A stretch of DNA of 64,000 nucleotides from Thalassobacillus sp. CUG 92003 (lineage in GTDB: Bacteria; Bacillota; Bacilli; Bacillales; Halobacillaceae). The stretch is taken from contig NZ_JABLSJ010000002.1 of NCBI RefSeq assembly GCF_013618635.1, forward strand, positions 392,066 through 456,065, written 5' to 3'. Below, piece after piece: positions 17,914 to 25,731 of the stretch (positions are counted from its first letter, which is position 1; each line of letters opens with the position of its first letter). Below the pieces are notes generated by a model that was given only the letters and a program-made list of their open reading frames with translations, had not been told where the DNA came from and did no database searches. The position numbers were made by a program, and so were the translations under genes.

Positions 17914-19557
17914 ATGAATAAAAAGCGGAAATATGTGCCGCTCTTTCGTGTCACATTGATCGTTTGGATGGCGGTGAAATTCTTATTACAAATCACGTGG
18001 TTCCAGAAAACGCATCGTATTTGGGATGAAGAAACAGAACGAGAGTGGGAAGATTTACTGGCTAAACAAGCGACAGAGTACCGGAAGAAAGCCATCGAAC
18101 TGGGAGGCTTGCTAATCAAATTTGGTCAGTTTCTTAGTTCGCGCGGGGATTTGCTTCCTGATTCGTTTATCAAGGAATTGGAGGGATTGGTTGATCGCGT
18201 GAAACCTGTTCCTTTCGAATATTCACGTTTAATTCTCGAGGAAGATTGGAATGACAGCATCGAGAATGTGTTACAGAACATTAATGAAGAGCCAGTGGCT
18301 TCAGCTTCAATTGGTGAAGTTTACCAAGCATGGTTAAAAGACGGGACACCTGTGGCTCTCAAGGTGCGTCGTCATCGCGTGAAAGAAATTTTCCACATGG
18401 ATTTCAAAGCATTGCGTATCGTTTTCTGGCTGCTATCGCGCTTTACCTCTTACGGGAAGAAAGCAGATTTAAAGGCTTTATATCGCGAGTTGGTCACGGT
18501 GATCAGCAATGAGCTGGATTTTACGAAAGAACTGAAAAATGGCAGGCATTTTAAACGAAGGTTCAAGGATTTTTCTTCGGTCTATATTCCGGAATATTAT
18601 CAGGCATTATCAACTCAGCGCGTCATTGTGATGGAATGGATCGAGGGGACGAAAATTACGGACTTATCTTATATGAAGCACCATCAGATTGATCGCCAAC
18701 ATGTGGCGAAGATTTTATTCGACTTATGTGTGGAACAGTTCTTATATACGGGGATGTTCCACTCCGATCCCCATCCAGGTAATTTGATGATCCAAGAAGA
18801 TGGCACGGTCGTTGTGATTGATTTCGGTATGGTAGGGGAAGTTAAAAAAAGGGATGCGGGCTATATTCGTTCGATGATTCAGGGATTCATACTAGATGAT
18901 TATGATAAAGTGATTGAAGCATTGCGGAGTATGAATTTCTTACTCGATAACGCAAATACAGAGCAAGTGAAAAAAATCCTGAAGGAAACAGCGGATATGT
19001 ATTTAGAGGGCGGATTTGATAAATTGGATGCGCATACGATGAATCACATCATTGAGGACATCCAGACTGTAGTCAAAGAACAACCCATCCAGCTTCCGGC
19101 AGACTACGCTTTTCTCGGAAGGGCCACATCTATTATTGTAGGGGTCGTCACCACCATTTATCCGCAAGTCGATCTGATTCAATGGGGCAGGCCAGTCATT
19201 AAAGACTGGATGGCAGGGGATGATTCTTCCTACTCTGTCTATAAAGAAATTGCTAAAGAAACAGGCCGCCCGTTACTCTCTTTACCGAGGGCGTTAATCA
19301 ATTTTCTTGAGGACGGCGACCAGGAAAGAGACTGGGAGAAACAAAAGCAACAGAATCGTTTTTTTCATCAGTATTACATGTTGTATAGCTGTTTAGCATA
19401 TATGGTAATACTTGTAGGCGGTTCATGTGGTGTGGCAGGTGTCATTTATGCTGTGCCGGTGATCATATGGACAGGATTTTCCTTTGCTGGTTTAGGCATA
19501 CTGGGTGTCTTATTGGCTGCCATTAAACATATGGGCATGATTAAACATATTAAATAA
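17914..19557 (+). CDS. ABC1/UbiB-family atypical kinase (AarF-like)
   Basis: A 547-residue UbiB/AarF-family protein. Diagnostic motifs are KFGQFLSSRGDLLP (the KxGQ extension), the Ala-rich nucleotide loop EPVASASIGEVYQAW, VALKVRR, HSDPHPGNLMI and VVVIDFGMVGEV. Two C-terminal hydrophobic segments anchor it in the membrane. In other bacteria the family supports quinone biosynthesis or lipid handling through ATPase activity; its role in Bacillaceae, which make menaquinone, is not settled. Start at 17914 chosen for AGGGGGGTGAG upstream instead of an ATG 69 bases earlier. Paired with a phasin-like gene 18 bp downstream. Confidence 0.9.
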   Translation: MNKKRKYVPLFRVTLIVWMAVKFLLQITWFQKTHRIWDEETEREWEDLLAKQATEYRKKAIELGGLLIKFGQFLSSRGDLLPDSFIKELEGLVDRVKPVPFEYSRLILEEDWNDSIENVLQNINEEPVASASIGEVYQAWLKDGTPVALKVRRHRVKEIFHMDFKALRIVFWLLSRFTSYGKKADLKALYRELVTVISNELDFTKELKNGRHFKRRFKDFSSVYIPEYYQALSTQRVIVMEWIEGTKITDLSYMKHHQIDRQHVAKILFDLCVEQFLYTGMFHSDPHPGNLMIQEDGTVVVIDFGMVGEVKKRDAGYIRSMIQGFILDDYDKVIEALRSMNFLLDNANTEQVKKILKETADMYLEGGFDKLDAHTMNHIIEDIQTVVKEQPIQLPADYAFLGRATSIIVGVVTTIYPQVDLIQWGRPVIKDWMAGDDSSYSVYKEIAKETGRPLLSLPRALINFLEDGDQERDWEKQKQQNRFFHQYYMLYSCLAYMVILVGGSCGVAGVIYAVPVIIWTGFSFAGLGILGVLLAAIKHMGMIKHIK

Positions 19558-19575
19558 ACTGAGGAGGTATGTGGC

Positions 19576-19881
19576 ATGAGCGATTTATTGAGAAAAGGAT
19601 TTCACTTAGGATTAGGAGCGGCCATCAGCGGGAAAGAACGGTTTGAAAAGTTGTTGGATGACGCTGTCAAAGAAGGGGAGGTCAGTCCTTCCCAGGCGCG
19701 TGAAATGGCCAATAACTTTATTCAAAAAGGTGAAAAGCAAGATAGAGAGTGGACGGAGCAATCGCGTGCAAAGATGCAGGATCATATCAGAGAGTTAGGA
19801 TTTGTCACGAAGGAAGAATATGAAATTCTCGAAGCACGGGTACAGCGCTTGGAAAGTTATCACGAAAAACCAGAAGAATAA
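19576..19881 (+). CDS. Phasin-like coiled-coil protein (COG3937-like)
   Basis: A 101-residue, strongly charged helical protein starting MSDLLRKGFHLGLGA, with an amphipathic N-terminal helix and a heptad-like C-terminal coil ending EILEARVQRLESYHEK. It resembles the phasin / polyhydroxyalkanoate-regulator-like family that often sits beside AarF genes in Firmicutes. GAGGAGG precedes the ATG. A lipid-surface or scaffold role with the upstream UbiB-like protein is inferred from the pairing only. Confidence 0.75.
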   Translation: MSDLLRKGFHLGLGAAISGKERFEKLLDDAVKEGEVSPSQAREMANNFIQKGEKQDREWTEQSRAKMQDHIRELGFVTKEEYEILEARVQRLESYHEKPEE

Positions 19882-19890
19882 GTGAAAGAG

Positions 19891-19920
19891 GGCTGCCTGT
19901 TAGGAGGCAGTCTTTTTTTA
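19891..19920 (+). terminator. Terminator after the aarF-phasin pair
   Basis: Stem GGCTGCCT / AGGCAGTC, loop GTTAGG, then T7. Confidence 0.85.
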
Positions 19921-20030
19921 AAAAGAAATTGTGAACGTTTTTTGACAATTTATCACTATAATATGTTTTACGCCCGCCTGATAAGGCAATTGTATATGAG
20001 CTATCTTCAAAAATACATGAAAAAGGTTGA

Positions 20031-20717
20031 ATGACTATGAAAAGACTTTTTATCATGCTAGGGCTGGTGCTGCTAAGCGGCTGTAGTTTACGCGTACTTG
20101 ATCCCAAAACGTCAACAGGTCAGGATCAGGCCAATTTAATCTACCTCAGCTTTGGCATCATGATGGTGGTGCTCGTCGTTGTGTTCGTTTTATTTGCTTT
20201 ATTTGTGACAAAATACCGCGAAACAGAAAGCAATCAAAACGTCATTCCAGAAGATTCGGCAGGCGACCGCCGGTTGGAAATAACCTGGACCGTAATTCCG
20301 GTTATTCTTTTAACGATCCTCGCGATCCCTACGGTGCAAATCACGTATGATTTAGCGTCTACGGATGCTGAGTCAGAGGAGACGGTACATATAGACGTGG
20401 TGGCCGAACAATTCAACTGGAATTTCAACTATGAAAATGGGAAGGCAACGGAGAATGAAGTGATCATTCCAAAAGGACAGGAAGTCGTTTTTCACCTCGA
20501 ATCGGCTGACGTTGTGCATTCGTTTTGGATTCCACAATTGTCAGGGAAGACAGACGTCATCCCGGGTGAAGAGTTGGTCCAATCCTTCACCCCACAAGAA
20601 ACCGGAACGTATCAGGGCAAATGTGCAGAGTTTTGCGGGAGCTTACATGCGGTTATGAGATTTGAAACGAAGGTGGTTGAACAAGACGAATTCGAGGATT
20701 GGCTAGACAATGAATAA
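20031..20717 (+). CDS. coxB: Cytochrome c oxidase subunit II (lipoprotein, CuA only)
   Basis: A 228-residue subunit II. It has a lipoprotein signal with lipobox LLSGC, two membrane segments, then a cupredoxin domain with all CuA ligands: the His in VVHSFWIP and the CAEFCGSLHAVM cluster. The CuA site marks a cytochrome c oxidase instead of a quinol oxidase. The C-terminal cytochrome c domain present in B. subtilis CtaC (about 356 residues) is missing, so electrons must come from a separate cytochrome c. ATGs at 20031 and 20037 are both possible. First gene of a three-gene operon. Confidence 0.92.
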   Translation: MTMKRLFIMLGLVLLSGCSLRVLDPKTSTGQDQANLIYLSFGIMMVVLVVVFVLFALFVTKYRETESNQNVIPEDSAGDRRLEITWTVIPVILLTILAIPTVQITYDLASTDAESEETVHIDVVAEQFNWNFNYENGKATENEVIIPKGQEVVFHLESADVVHSFWIPQLSGKTDVIPGEELVQSFTPQETGTYQGKCAEFCGSLHAVMRFETKVVEQDEFEDWLDNE

Positions 20718-20741
20718 ACGAAGGAAAGGGGGTTTTCATCT

Positions 20742-22640
20742 ATGCAGCTTCCACTAGTAGGGGACATACCAAGTGATGTAATTGCAGCATGGGTATTATC
20801 AGCTGTTATGGGCGTTGTGCTGTTTATATTTGTTATGAAAAAACGAAAATGGCCGCTGATTTGGGAGTATATGACAACGACTCATCATCGGAAAATCGGA
20901 ACCATGTACATACTTGTGTCGATTATATTCTTTTTCCGAGCCGGGATGGATGCGTTGTTCATCCGGATGCAGTTGGCGGTGCCCAACAACGACTTTTGGG
21001 TGTTTCAAGGCGATAAATATAACGAAGTCTTTACCACTCATGGAACGATGATGATCTTCTTTGTAGCGATGCCTTTTTTGATCGGTTTGATGAACGTTGC
21101 TGTGCCATTGCAAATCGGTGCTAATGATCTAGCTTTTCCTTACCTCAACGCCGTTAGTTTTTGGCTGTTTCTGGCAGGCGGGCTGATCTTTAATATGTCC
21201 TTTTTCATGAACGCAGCGCCGAATGCGGGTTGGACTGCTTACACGCCGCTTTCGACGGATGGCTTTACATCAGGTCCGAATAATAATTATTACATATTTG
21301 GTTTGCAAGTTTCCGGACTTGGGACGATTATGACGGCGATCAATATGATTGTAACGATCATGCGTCTGAGAGCTCCAGGATTAAAAATGACTCGGATGCC
21401 ATTGTTTTCATGGTCAACTTTGATAACGTCTCTGCTTATTCTCGTGGCGTTTCCGGTCTTAACGACCGCATTGTTCCTGTTGACGTTTGATCGCTATTAC
21501 GGTACCTCCTTCTTTGTAGATGATCCCGTCTATTATCAGCATTTATTTTGGATATTCGGTCATCCTGAAGTGTATATTCTGATATTGCCTGCGTTCGGTA
21601 TATTTTCAGATGTCATCTCGAACTTCGCTAAAAAACGAGTTTTCGGCTACACCTCCATGGTCATCGCGATTGCAATCATTGGACTGCTCGGTTTCATGGT
21701 TTGGGCTCACCACATGTTTACCGTCGGTTTAGGCGCGATGGCGAACACATTCTTTGCGATCACGACGATGATGATCGCAGTCCCGACCGGGATCAAAGTG
21801 TTCAATTGGCTGTTTACCATCAGGCGTGGAGTCATGAGGGTTACCACCCCCATGCTGTTTTCGCTTGGGTTTATTCCCACCTTTGTCATGGGTGGTGTGA
21901 CAGGGGTGATGCTTGCCGTAGCAGCGGCTGATTATCAGTATCATGATAGTTATTTTGTGGTGGCTCACTTTCATTACACCATGGTTGGAGGCACAATCTT
22001 AGGGGTCTTTGCAGGCATTTATTATTGGTACCCGAAGATGACAGGCAAACTATTAGACGAAAAACTGGGCAAATGGCACTTTTGGCTGTTTGTCATCGGG
22101 TTTCACCTCACGTTCCTTCCGCAGCATTTTGCAGGATTAAATGGCATGCCTCGCAGGGTGTTCACCTATACGACCGAAGATAATGTCTTCGGGTTCAATG
22201 TGATCAGTACGGCTGGAGCATTCTTGATGGGCATCAGCATGCTGTTTGTCATTTGGAACATATATAAGACGCATAAGAAAACGGATAATGTGGGGCCTGA
22301 CCCATGGAAGGGCCGGACTTTGGAATGGACGGTCGCCTCGCCGGCGCCAGAGCACCCGTTTGAGCCCATGCCTAAGGTAACCAGCATTGACCCGTATTGG
22401 TATGGGAAAAAGGATAATCGGGAACTAGAAGTGGCGGAATCACCACGGCCTTCGCCAATTGCTGTCAAGACGGCTCAACCTATTCTGCTTGCTGGCACGT
22501 TAATGGTGTTGAGCATCGGATTTGTCTATCATTGGATATGGATGCAGGTGATGGCCGGGGCCGGAGCTCTTCTTTTCCTTATCTGGCGTTTCTTTACAGA
22601 TGAACGAATAGAAGCGTATCGAAAGGAGGAAGAGCGATGA
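20742..22640 (+). CDS. ctaD: Cytochrome c oxidase subunit I
   Basis: A 632-residue heme-copper oxidase subunit I with about 14 membrane segments. Haem and CuB ligands are visible: FTTHGTMMIFF (low-spin haem His), FGHPEVYILILP (CuB His with the cross-linked Tyr), WAHHMFTVG (CuB His pair) and VAHFHYTMVGG (His ligands of both haems). Its length matches B. subtilis CtaD (about 622). It reduces oxygen to water and pumps protons. It is 24 bp after subunit II, and its stop overlaps the ATG of subunit III by four bases. Confidence 0.96.
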   Translation: MQLPLVGDIPSDVIAAWVLSAVMGVVLFIFVMKKRKWPLIWEYMTTTHHRKIGTMYILVSIIFFFRAGMDALFIRMQLAVPNNDFWVFQGDKYNEVFTTHGTMMIFFVAMPFLIGLMNVAVPLQIGANDLAFPYLNAVSFWLFLAGGLIFNMSFFMNAAPNAGWTAYTPLSTDGFTSGPNNNYYIFGLQVSGLGTIMTAINMIVTIMRLRAPGLKMTRMPLFSWSTLITSLLILVAFPVLTTALFLLTFDRYYGTSFFVDDPVYYQHLFWIFGHPEVYILILPAFGIFSDVISNFAKKRVFGYTSMVIAIAIIGLLGFMVWAHHMFTVGLGAMANTFFAITTMMIAVPTGIKVFNWLFTIRRGVMRVTTPMLFSLGFIPTFVMGGVTGVMLAVAAADYQYHDSYFVVAHFHYTMVGGTILGVFAGIYYWYPKMTGKLLDEKLGKWHFWLFVIGFHLTFLPQHFAGLNGMPRRVFTYTTEDNVFGFNVISTAGAFLMGISMLFVIWNIYKTHKKTDNVGPDPWKGRTLEWTVASPAPEHPFEPMPKVTSIDPYWYGKKDNRELEVAESPRPSPIAVKTAQPILLAGTLMVLSIGFVYHWIWMQVMAGAGALLFLIWRFFTDERIEAYRKEEER

Positions 22641-23215
22641 GCCAGTCAACGTCAGAAGCGTTATTCAAAGACAAGCGACTTGGTTTTTTTCTTTATTTAG
22701 GCGTTGAAGCCACCATGTTCGCCACCTTATTTGCCACGTATATCATTTATACGCCAGCTCCTGAAGGGCCGGCTCCTGAATCGGTCTATGAAGCGCGCAC
22801 GGTCATTTTAGCTTCCATCTTCCTGCTATCAAGCAGCGGGACGTTATTGGTAGCTGAAAGTGGACTTAAGGACTGGACGTTATGGAAAATATGGACAGGG
22901 ATCGGGATTACCTTTCTCTTTGGGGCCATCTTTATGGGGCTTGAGGTTCATGAATTTTATAAATACGCTCACGAAGGCTATACAATAGGGGCCAACAACT
23001 TCCTCGGATCTTTTTATGTGTTGGTAGGCTTGCATGCGTCTCACGTTTTGTTTGGGCTGTGCTGGATGTCCCTTCTCATGGTGCAATTAAAAAAGAATGC
23101 CATTCCACGGGCATTGTTCATTGAGAAGCATAAAATCTTCAACTATTATTGGCACTTTGTTGATGTCATCTGGGTGTTGATCATCATCATTGTGTATACT
23201 CCGTTCCTTATATAA
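22637..23215 (+). CDS. Cytochrome c oxidase subunit III
   Basis: A 192-residue membrane protein with five segments and subunit III motifs: FFLYLGVEATMFATLFATY, NNFLGSFYVLVGLHASHV, and FNYYWHFVDVIWVLIIIIVY with the conserved WHFVDVIW block. It overlaps subunit I by ATGA and is translationally coupled. Subunit IV and the haem A synthesis genes ctaA and ctaB do not follow; the operon ends at a terminator. Confidence 0.94.
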   Translation: MSQSTSEALFKDKRLGFFLYLGVEATMFATLFATYIIYTPAPEGPAPESVYEARTVILASIFLLSSSGTLLVAESGLKDWTLWKIWTGIGITFLFGAIFMGLEVHEFYKYAHEGYTIGANNFLGSFYVLVGLHASHVLFGLCWMSLLMVQLKKNAIPRALFIEKHKIFNYYWHFVDVIWVLIIIIVYTPFLI

Positions 23216-23249
23216 AAAAGTCTTGGTTCGTTTTTACAATAAATTTAAG

Positions 23250-23293
23250 AAATGCCTAATAAATTATCTTTTAATTTGTTAGGCATTTTTTAT
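23250..23293 (+). terminator. Terminator of the cytochrome oxidase operon
   Basis: Long stem AAATGCCTAATAAATTA paired with TAATTTGTTAGGCATTT (one mismatch), then a T run. Confidence 0.85.
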
Positions 23294-23520
23294 GTTCTTC
23301 TAATTCATGCTAGTGGGTCTTTCATTAAGGCATGTTTTCATCTAATCAAACCACTGTAGATATAATTGGTCTCTTTATTTTTGCAGCTTTTTCAAAAGGT
23401 ATATGAGGTGACTTGCAAAGAAAATCAATCATCTTTAAATAAATTATGAAGCAATCAGGGACTAGTATTGAGCAAATCGAGCATAAGTCACATCGCTTTA
23501 TTTTATTCATGATAATAGTG

Positions 23521-23548
23521 TTGACACAGAGCACCATAGTGGTATTCT
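23521..23548 (+). promoter_or_regulatory. Possible promoter of the DUF1062 leader
   Basis: TTGACA at 23521 and TATTCT at 23543, spaced 16 bp. The -10 is imperfect and the predicted start is very close to the leader-peptide Shine-Dalgarno, so this is tentative. Confidence 0.35.
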
Positions 23549-23564
23549 GATATATAGGAGATAC

Positions 23565-23600
23565 ATGGAAGGTGGAATTATTTTTGCCAACAACTTGTAA
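23565..23600 (+). CDS. Putative 11-residue leader peptide upstream of DUF1062
   Basis: ATG at 23565, four bases after AGGAG (23556-23560), encodes MEGGIIFANNL and stops with TAA at 23598. The last codons overlap the left arm of a 15-bp inverted repeat (23596-23685), so a ribosome at the end of this frame would cover that arm. No homology claim is possible for so short a peptide; support is the ribosome-binding site and its position in a structured leader. Confidence 0.4.
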   Translation: MEGGIIFANNL

Positions 23601-23685
23601 TGGTTAAAAAGTAACTAAATAGTACATTTTTTCTAAGCATTTTCATTTAGTCATAGGAGAAATGTGTCTATTTTTAACCATTACA
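23596..23685 (+). other. Inverted-repeat leader element
   Basis: Perfect 15-bp arms TGTAATGGTTAAAAA (23596-23610) and TTTTTAACCATTACA (23671-23685), with a nested 7-bp pair ACTAAAT / ATTTAGT. It would form a long branched hairpin in RNA, or could be a tiny MITE-like element. No transposase or target duplication is seen. Confidence 0.6.
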
Positions 23686-23717
23686 GGGGACGCTGGATAA
23701 TCAGTTGTTTAATTCCA

Positions 23718-23752
23718 CGCGGGAACCCTTTAAGGTATTCCGCTTTTTTTAT
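23718..23752 (+). terminator. Possible attenuator terminator before DUF1062
   Basis: GCGGGA pairs with TTCCGC (one G-T), with an inner C-G pair set and loop TTTAA, followed by T7. It lies between the inverted repeat and the DUF1062 start codon, so it would stop leader transcripts unless overridden. Confidence 0.5.
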
Positions 23753-23763
23753 GGAAAATTTTT

Positions 23764-23809
23764 CTCCTCCCACAACCTTTAATGGCGTTCCTCTGAATCA
23801 TAGGAGGAG
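23764..23809 (+). promoter_or_regulatory. Shine-Dalgarno sequestering pair
   Basis: CTCCTCC at 23764-23770 is exactly complementary to GGAGGAG at 23803-23809, the ribosome-binding site of the DUF1062 gene. The loop is 32 bases. Pairing would hide the start site. Confidence 0.5.
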
Positions 23810-23815
23810 CGATAT

Positions 23816-24388
23816 ATGACCGTTTATGATTTATTAACTTATGAGATTATCCCTCAAGAAATACCAAGTGTATTCCGAAACTGTAGTAAATGTAAAAAGG
23901 CTACAGAATTCTATTGCAGTGAGAGATTTAGAGTGAATTCAAATAAAAAAATAATTGATGTTTGGATTATTTATAACTGTACACATTGTGAAGGAACTTG
24001 GAATTTCCCTGTTTTATCTAGAGTACATGTAAACAAAATTAATTCTGAACTATTTTACAAATTTATGACCAATGATATAGAGACAATCTGGCACTATGGT
24101 TTTCAATTCAATCATTTGCGAAGACTGTGTAATGAAGTGAATACAAATATACGTTATGAGCTAAGGAAGGAAAGGCTTGAATCAAAATCTAACAATCTTA
24201 CCATTAGGTTTAACTGTAAATATGATCTTGAGCTTAGAATTGATAAACTATTAGCAGAAATACTGGGTATTTCTAGGTCAAATCTAAAAAAGCTAGAGCT
24301 CGAGGGAAGGTTAACACTAAACCCAAGCATAAATATGAAGAAAAAAATTAGTGATAATTTACAAGTGATAGTTAGAGGTAATTTTTAA
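23816..24388 (+). CDS. DUF1062 protein: Cys-pair domain plus S4-like tail
   Basis: A 190-residue soluble protein of unknown function matching the DUF1062 pattern. Two CxxC pairs, Cys23/Cys26 and Cys55/Cys58, with Cys34 between them, could make a zinc ribbon. Residues 139-187 (LRIDKLLAEILGISRSNLKK onward, then EGRLTLN and NLQVIVRG) read like an S4 RNA-binding domain. The gene is more AT-rich than its neighbours, which suggests transfer. GGAGGAG precedes ATG 23816. It is alone between two terminators and is preceded by a structured leader. A ribosome- or RNA-linked role is inferred only. Confidence 0.8.
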   Translation: MTVYDLLTYEIIPQEIPSVFRNCSKCKKATEFYCSERFRVNSNKKIIDVWIIYNCTHCEGTWNFPVLSRVHVNKINSELFYKFMTNDIETIWHYGFQFNHLRRLCNEVNTNIRYELRKERLESKSNNLTIRFNCKYDLELRIDKLLAEILGISRSNLKKLELEGRLTLNPSINMKKKISDNLQVIVRGNF

Positions 24389-24396
24389 ATGTAATG

Positions 24397-24426
24397 CAGG
24401 GGCTAACTTTTAGAAGTTAGCCCCTA
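24397..24426 (+). terminator. Terminator of the DUF1062 gene
   Basis: Stem AGGGGCTAACTT / AAGTTAGCCCCT with a short loop. A second hairpin, AAACCTACTTC with GAAGTTGGTTT, lies at about 24537-24573, so the unit is well insulated. Confidence 0.75.
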
Positions 24427-24592
24427 CTTCAGTACAAAAAAGCGTAAAAAGTCAATTGATGGTGTCTCTAAATCAACTCATGAAAAAGACGTGGGGAACT
24501 CAAAACCAAAGTAGAAGTAATGTCAAGCTAATTTTAAAACCTACTTCATCGAACTTATTAGAAGTTGGTTTCAGTTCAATTTTTTAATTTGA

Positions 24593-24632
24593 AGGGGTGG
24601 GGGGCAAGCACGTATTGACAGCCCCACCCCTT
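24593..24632 (-). terminator. Terminator-like hairpin after ywaF
   Basis: GC-rich stem GGGGTGGGGC paired with GCCCCCCACCCC on the minus strand, starting two bases after the YwaF stop codon. It has no long T run. Confidence 0.5.
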
Positions 24633-24633
24633 G

Positions 24634-25350
24634 TCAAACTTTTTTCAAAACCATATGATAGAGCCCGTACGTAAGAAAAAATGAAAGAAGAGCAAGGATC
24701 CCCAGGTTCAGATAGTACAACACTCCGCCTCCGAGCAAGTCGAGAGGGGTATCGGCAAGAGGTGTCTCAGCGAGATATAAATAATTGGAACCAAAATAGA
24801 CGTTATAAAGACTGACTAGGATACTGTAGGCGACTAAGTAACCGTACGCTTCTAACGCATTTTTCCAACTCACCTTTACCGAAGATGTAACGAGCAGAAA
24901 GACACTTGTCCATGGGATAGCCATGTGATGAATAAAAAATTTCCAGTAGCGAAAATGTTCATAATTGTAGGGGATTTCCGGCGTCAGCAATGCCATAAAT
25001 GATGGGATGATGCCAATGAACAAGGTGAGTTGGATCAATTTATAATGGCGGGTGATCAAAGCAGCCATACCGAATAAAGAAGCGATTCCGCATAAATGAA
25101 GCGGTAGATGAGCGCCAACATTCCAAACCCCGTTCACCGCAGCCCACGTTTGATAGCTGACTTCTGAGATGATAAGCACCCCCAATAAGCTCCACCTCAA
25201 GAGTGTGTACACGGTGTCGGATTCCCTGATTATTCGAGCATTCAGCACGAGCAAGAGCAAACCTGCGACACAGATGCCCAACATGATAACATGATCAGTG
25301 GAAAAGGCTGTGAATTCTTCGTTAATCGTTTTGCCGAACCATCGCTTCAT
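24634..25350 (-). CDS. ywaF: YwaF family integral membrane protein (TIGR02206)
   Basis: A 238-residue protein with six to seven membrane segments. It has the TIGR02206/YwaF pattern, including LPLHLCGIASLFGMAALIT, PSFMALLTPEI and HHMAIPWTSVFLL. B. subtilis YwaF is about 240 residues and of unknown function. ATG 25350 is preferred because AAGGA lies ten bases upstream; an in-frame GTG at 25359 is only one base from it. Monocistronic. Confidence 0.85.
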   Translation of the reverse strand: MKRWFGKTINEEFTAFSTDHVIMLGICVAGLLLLVLNARIIRESDTVYTLLRWSLLGVLIISEVSYQTWAAVNGVWNVGAHLPLHLCGIASLFGMAALITRHYKLIQLTLFIGIIPSFMALLTPEIPYNYEHFRYWKFFIHHMAIPWTSVFLLVTSSVKVSWKNALEAYGYLVAYSILVSLYNVYFGSNYLYLAETPLADTPLDLLGGGVLYYLNLGILALLSFFLTYGLYHMVLKKV

Positions 25351-25427
25351 AATGGTCACGTCCTTGAGTCTCAGGTTTGAAAGGTCTTCTTATTCTAGCA
25401 TATACCAAAGAAAGTGAGAGATTCGAT

Positions 25428-25610
25428 TTGAGTAAAATCAATTGTTTCCGTTGTGAGCACTTTTTTACAACATGGAACCAATCATTCCCGCGCGGGTGTA
25501 AAGCCTATGGTTTCAAGACGAGAGAAATGCCCTCATCATATGTCTTGAAAGTGACGGGAAGGGAATGCCTCCAATTCACACCGAAAGCTTCGCAACAGTC
25601 ATCAAGATAA
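25428..25610 (+). CDS. Small Cys-rich protein, possible zinc finger
   Basis: About 60 residues starting (M)SKINCFRCEHFFTTWNQSFP, then RGCKAYGFKTREMP and GRECLQF. The pattern CxxCxxF...W...P.GC...G...P...C is conserved in short Bacillaceae proteins that I recall being labelled uracil-DNA glycosylase by association, although no catalytic glycosylase motif is present here. The start is uncertain: TTG at 25428 gives the usual length, and the frame is open back to 25377. No strong ribosome-binding site. Confidence 0.55.
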   Translation: MSKINCFRCEHFFTTWNQSFPRGCKAYGFKTREMPSSYVLKVTGRECLQFTPKASQQSSR

Positions 25611-25731
25611 GTGTTCATGCCTGTCATGACAGTTGTAAATGATTAGAAATTTCTGATTACATATCGTGTCACTTTCATAAATGTGATATGATATTGAATG
25701 TTTATGAATGTAGGAGAGGAGTGTCACAAAC

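Noticed and set aside
19931..19962. Redox or cre box before the cytochrome oxidase operon
   Set aside because: TTGTGAACGTTTTTTGACAA is only an imperfect dyad and fails key positions of the Rex, FNR and cre consensus sequences.
23662..23700. Second short frame in the DUF1062 leader (MCLFLTITGDAG)
   Set aside because: The AGGAG is only two bases from the ATG, too close for efficient initiation.
23686..23700. RAYT/REP-like motif (AGGGGACGCTGG)
   Set aside because: Only a short match to repeats known in Bacillus, with no palindrome or transposase nearby.
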